DNA from: Gammaproteobacteria bacterium RIFCSPHIGHO2_12_FULL_37_34 | Lineage (GTDB): Bacteria > Pseudomonadota > Gammaproteobacteria > DSM-16500 | Assembly (NCBI GenBank): GCA_001801495.1 | Contig: MGXW01000003.1 | Location: 1 to 16,868 of the forward strand | Reading direction: 5' to 3' | DNA: 16,868 nt | Part shown: in pieces, positions 15,702 to 16,868 of the stretch | Layout of the letters: each line of letters starts with the position of its first letter | Numbering within the stretch: the first letter of the stretch is position 1 | Translations under genes and position numbers: made by a program | The notes under the pieces: model-generated | The model's database searches: none | The model's input: only the letters and a program-made list of their open reading frames with translations | Told to the model about the DNA's origin: nothing

Positions 15702-16529
15702 TTAATCATCCACAAATAAATCTGAGATAACCGGTGTCCAAGCATGCATAGCATATTGTTTGAAATCTGTTACGCCACGCTCTTTCAGTAAATATTCATC
15801 AATGAAAAAATTACCCGTTACCTCTCGACTATTACTAGTTAAAATTTCGTAAGCAGCATCTGCTACAATGCTTGGTTTGCGGCTAGCATGATAGAGTAGT
15901 TTGGAAAAATTAACCGAAATTGCTGCAGTTGCAATTAACGTTTTTGGCCACAACGAATTGACAGCAATGCCTTCTTTTTTAAATTCTTCAGCCATGCCTA
16001 ATGTGCACATGCTCATACCATATTTTGACATGGTATATGCAACATGTTTTTTAAACCATTTAGATTTCATGCTAAGCGGTGGAGATAAATTAAGAATATG
16101 TGGATTGGTGCTTTTTTTAAGATGGGGATAACATAATTTTGAGCACAGGAATGTTGCGCGAACATTCACTGCAAAAATAAGATCAAATCGCTTCATGGGA
16201 ATCTCGGTTGTTGAACCCATATGAATCGCGCTTGCATTATTAACAAGTATATCGATGCCACCAAATTTTTCTACTGTTTTTGCAATTGCTTCTATAACAT
16301 TGTTTTCATCGCGCACATCAACAGCAAGAGGAAGTGCTTTTCCTCCATTTTTTTCTATTTCATTAGCAGTTGAGAAAATGGTGCCTTCTAGTGTTGGATG
16401 GGGTTCGGTTGTTTTTGCTGCAATAGCAATGTTTGCGCCATCTTGTGCGCAGCGTAATGCAATTTCTCTACCAATGCCACGGCTAGCACCAGTAATGAAT
16501 ATGGTTTTATGTTGTAATGTAGTAGACAT
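15702..16529 (-). CDS. Short-chain dehydrogenase/reductase, HSDL2-like
   Basis: A 275-aa classical SDR, a Rossmann-fold NAD(P)-dependent oxidoreductase. Motifs: cofactor loop TGASRGIG at 13-20, D71 (VDVRD), NNAS at 97-100, catalytic S149 (NLSPP), Y165 and K169 (YTMSK). Many stretches match the SDR half of animal HSDL2 as I remember it: ANIAIAAKTTEPHP-LEGTI, GGKALP-VDVRDE, FGGIDILVNNASAI, KYGMSM--LGMAEEF, VNSLWPKT and TGNFFIDE. HSDL2 proteins are linked to lipid or fatty-acid metabolism and usually carry a C-terminal SCP2 sterol-carrier domain, which is absent here. The substrate is unknown. The start is well supported by GAGGG (16537-16541, minus strand) 7 nt upstream of the ATG. It lies 43 nt downstream of another minus-strand gene and may be co-transcribed with it; its 3' end abuts the inverted repeat. 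Family assignment is sure, substrate is not. Confidence 0.93.
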   Translation of the reverse strand: MSTTLQHKTIFITGASRGIGREIALRCAQDGANIAIAAKTTEPHPTLEGTIFSTANEIEKNGGKALPLAVDVRDENNVIEAIAKTVEKFGGIDILVNNASAIHMGSTTEIPMKRFDLIFAVNVRATFLCSKLCYPHLKKSTNPHILNLSPPLSMKSKWFKKHVAYTMSKYGMSMCTLGMAEEFKKEGIAVNSLWPKTLIATAAISVNFSKLLYHASRKPSIVADAAYEILTSNSREVTGNFFIDEYLLKERGVTDFKQYAMHAWTPVISDLFVDD

Positions 16530-16572
16530 AAATATTCCCTCTTTTACAGTGTAACTCCCTCAATAAACGTTC

Positions 16573-16868
16573 TCACAGCTCTCTCCAGATTTGTCGACCT
16601 ATCTTAACGTGACGCGGTGTGTCTGTACATGGTTGGGTATTTTGTTTAGCAGTTACAATAGTGCTTTGTAAAACTATTTTATTTATTCGTAAAGCATGCA
16701 GTAACGAAATAAAAGTAATACGATAATAATTAGCTATAATATTATGATTTTCATCAATCTTTTCTATTATTTGGCAGGGATTACTCCCTAATGATTCTAA
16801 AATGTAATAATACAGAATCGAATCTATCGCACCCGAACAACCATGTCTTTTCCACCAAGTAATTGGAT
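16573..16868 (-). CDS. 3' part of an unrecognised gene running off the right edge
   Basis: Reading the minus strand from 16866, a frame stays open for 97 codons to a TGA at 16573-16575. It contains no Met codon, so the start lies beyond the window. In this AT-rich DNA the other two minus-strand frames stop within about 30 codons, making a chance open frame of this length unlikely. The visible C-terminus has a helical, mostly uncharged stretch (SILYYYILESLGSNP, then NIIANYYRITFISLLHALR) and a polar tail ending in KIGRQIWREL. I do not recognise a family. It lies upstream of the dehydrogenase gene in the same orientation with a 43-nt gap, so the two may form an operon. Confidence 0.5.
   Translation of the reverse strand, partial: PITWWKRHGCSGAIDSILYYYILESLGSNPCQIIEKIDENHNIIANYYRITFISLLHALRINKIVLQSTIVTAKQNTQPCTDTPRHVKIGRQIWREL

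Noticed and set aside
15482..15754. Open frames on both strands (15444-15719 plus, 15482-15754 minus) across the inverted repeat
   Set aside because: They overlap the ends of two well-supported genes and read through the palindrome; their symmetry reflects the repeat rather than coding.
15901..16554. Plus-strand open frames opposite the dehydrogenase gene (15901-16131 and 16255-16554)
   Set aside because: Complementary to conserved SDR motifs, with no independent support.
1..16868. CRISPR array, tRNA, rRNA or transposase genes
   Set aside because: No regularly spaced repeats, cloverleaf-type sequence, conserved rRNA stretch or transposase motif was seen on either strand.

Overview
This is an AT-rich stretch (roughly mid-30s percent GC by eye) from what looks like a gammaproteobacterium, most plausibly a host-associated member of the Legionellales (Coxiella/Legionella relatives). 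The case rests on three things: a eukaryotic-like F-box/WD40 protein, an AddAB-type rather than RecBCD-type recombination pair (AddAB is established in Coxiella burnetii), and several proteins of no recognised family that resemble effector or accessory genes. The assignment is inference; there is no rRNA or other marker in the window. No tRNA, rRNA, CRISPR array or transposase was seen, and there is no gene-free stretch over 300 bases.

Layout. At the left, an F-box/WD40 gene on the minus strand diverges from an unrecognised 215-aa gene on the plus strand, across a 145-bp gap holding a good minus-strand promoter. The 215-aa gene runs convergently into, and overlaps by 35 bp, a minus-strand glycerophosphodiester phosphodiesterase gene. 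That gene is itself overlapped by, and probably translationally coupled to, an upstream gene for a 557-aa helical protein with a C-terminal membrane hairpin. Divergent from these and 48 bp away begins the conserved core: mfd (transcription-repair coupling factor), then an AddB-like nuclease with the four cysteines of an iron-sulfur site, then an AddA-like helicase-nuclease. These three are packed as an operon (13-nt gap, then an 8-nt overlap).

After addA comes a 90-bp gap with a weak hairpin, then a 610-aa protein made of two copies of one domain. Each copy keeps a Cys (NCLSYAL) and a His (DYHFLVQNNDGYFSH), suggesting but not proving a Cys-His hydrolase. Its 3' end runs into a 129-bp nested inverted repeat (15556-15684) with a perfect 26-bp inner stem, which sits between this gene and a convergent short-chain dehydrogenase gene closely resembling the SDR part of animal HSDL2. 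At the right edge is the 3' part of a further minus-strand gene with no start in the window.

How the genes fit together. Mfd removes RNA polymerase stalled at lesions and recruits UvrA, and AddAB resects double-strand breaks for RecA, so the central operon is a DNA-repair unit. The flanking genes look like accessory cargo with no evident link to repair. The most distinctive items are the duplicated Cys-His protein, the nested inverted repeat at its end, and the F-box protein.
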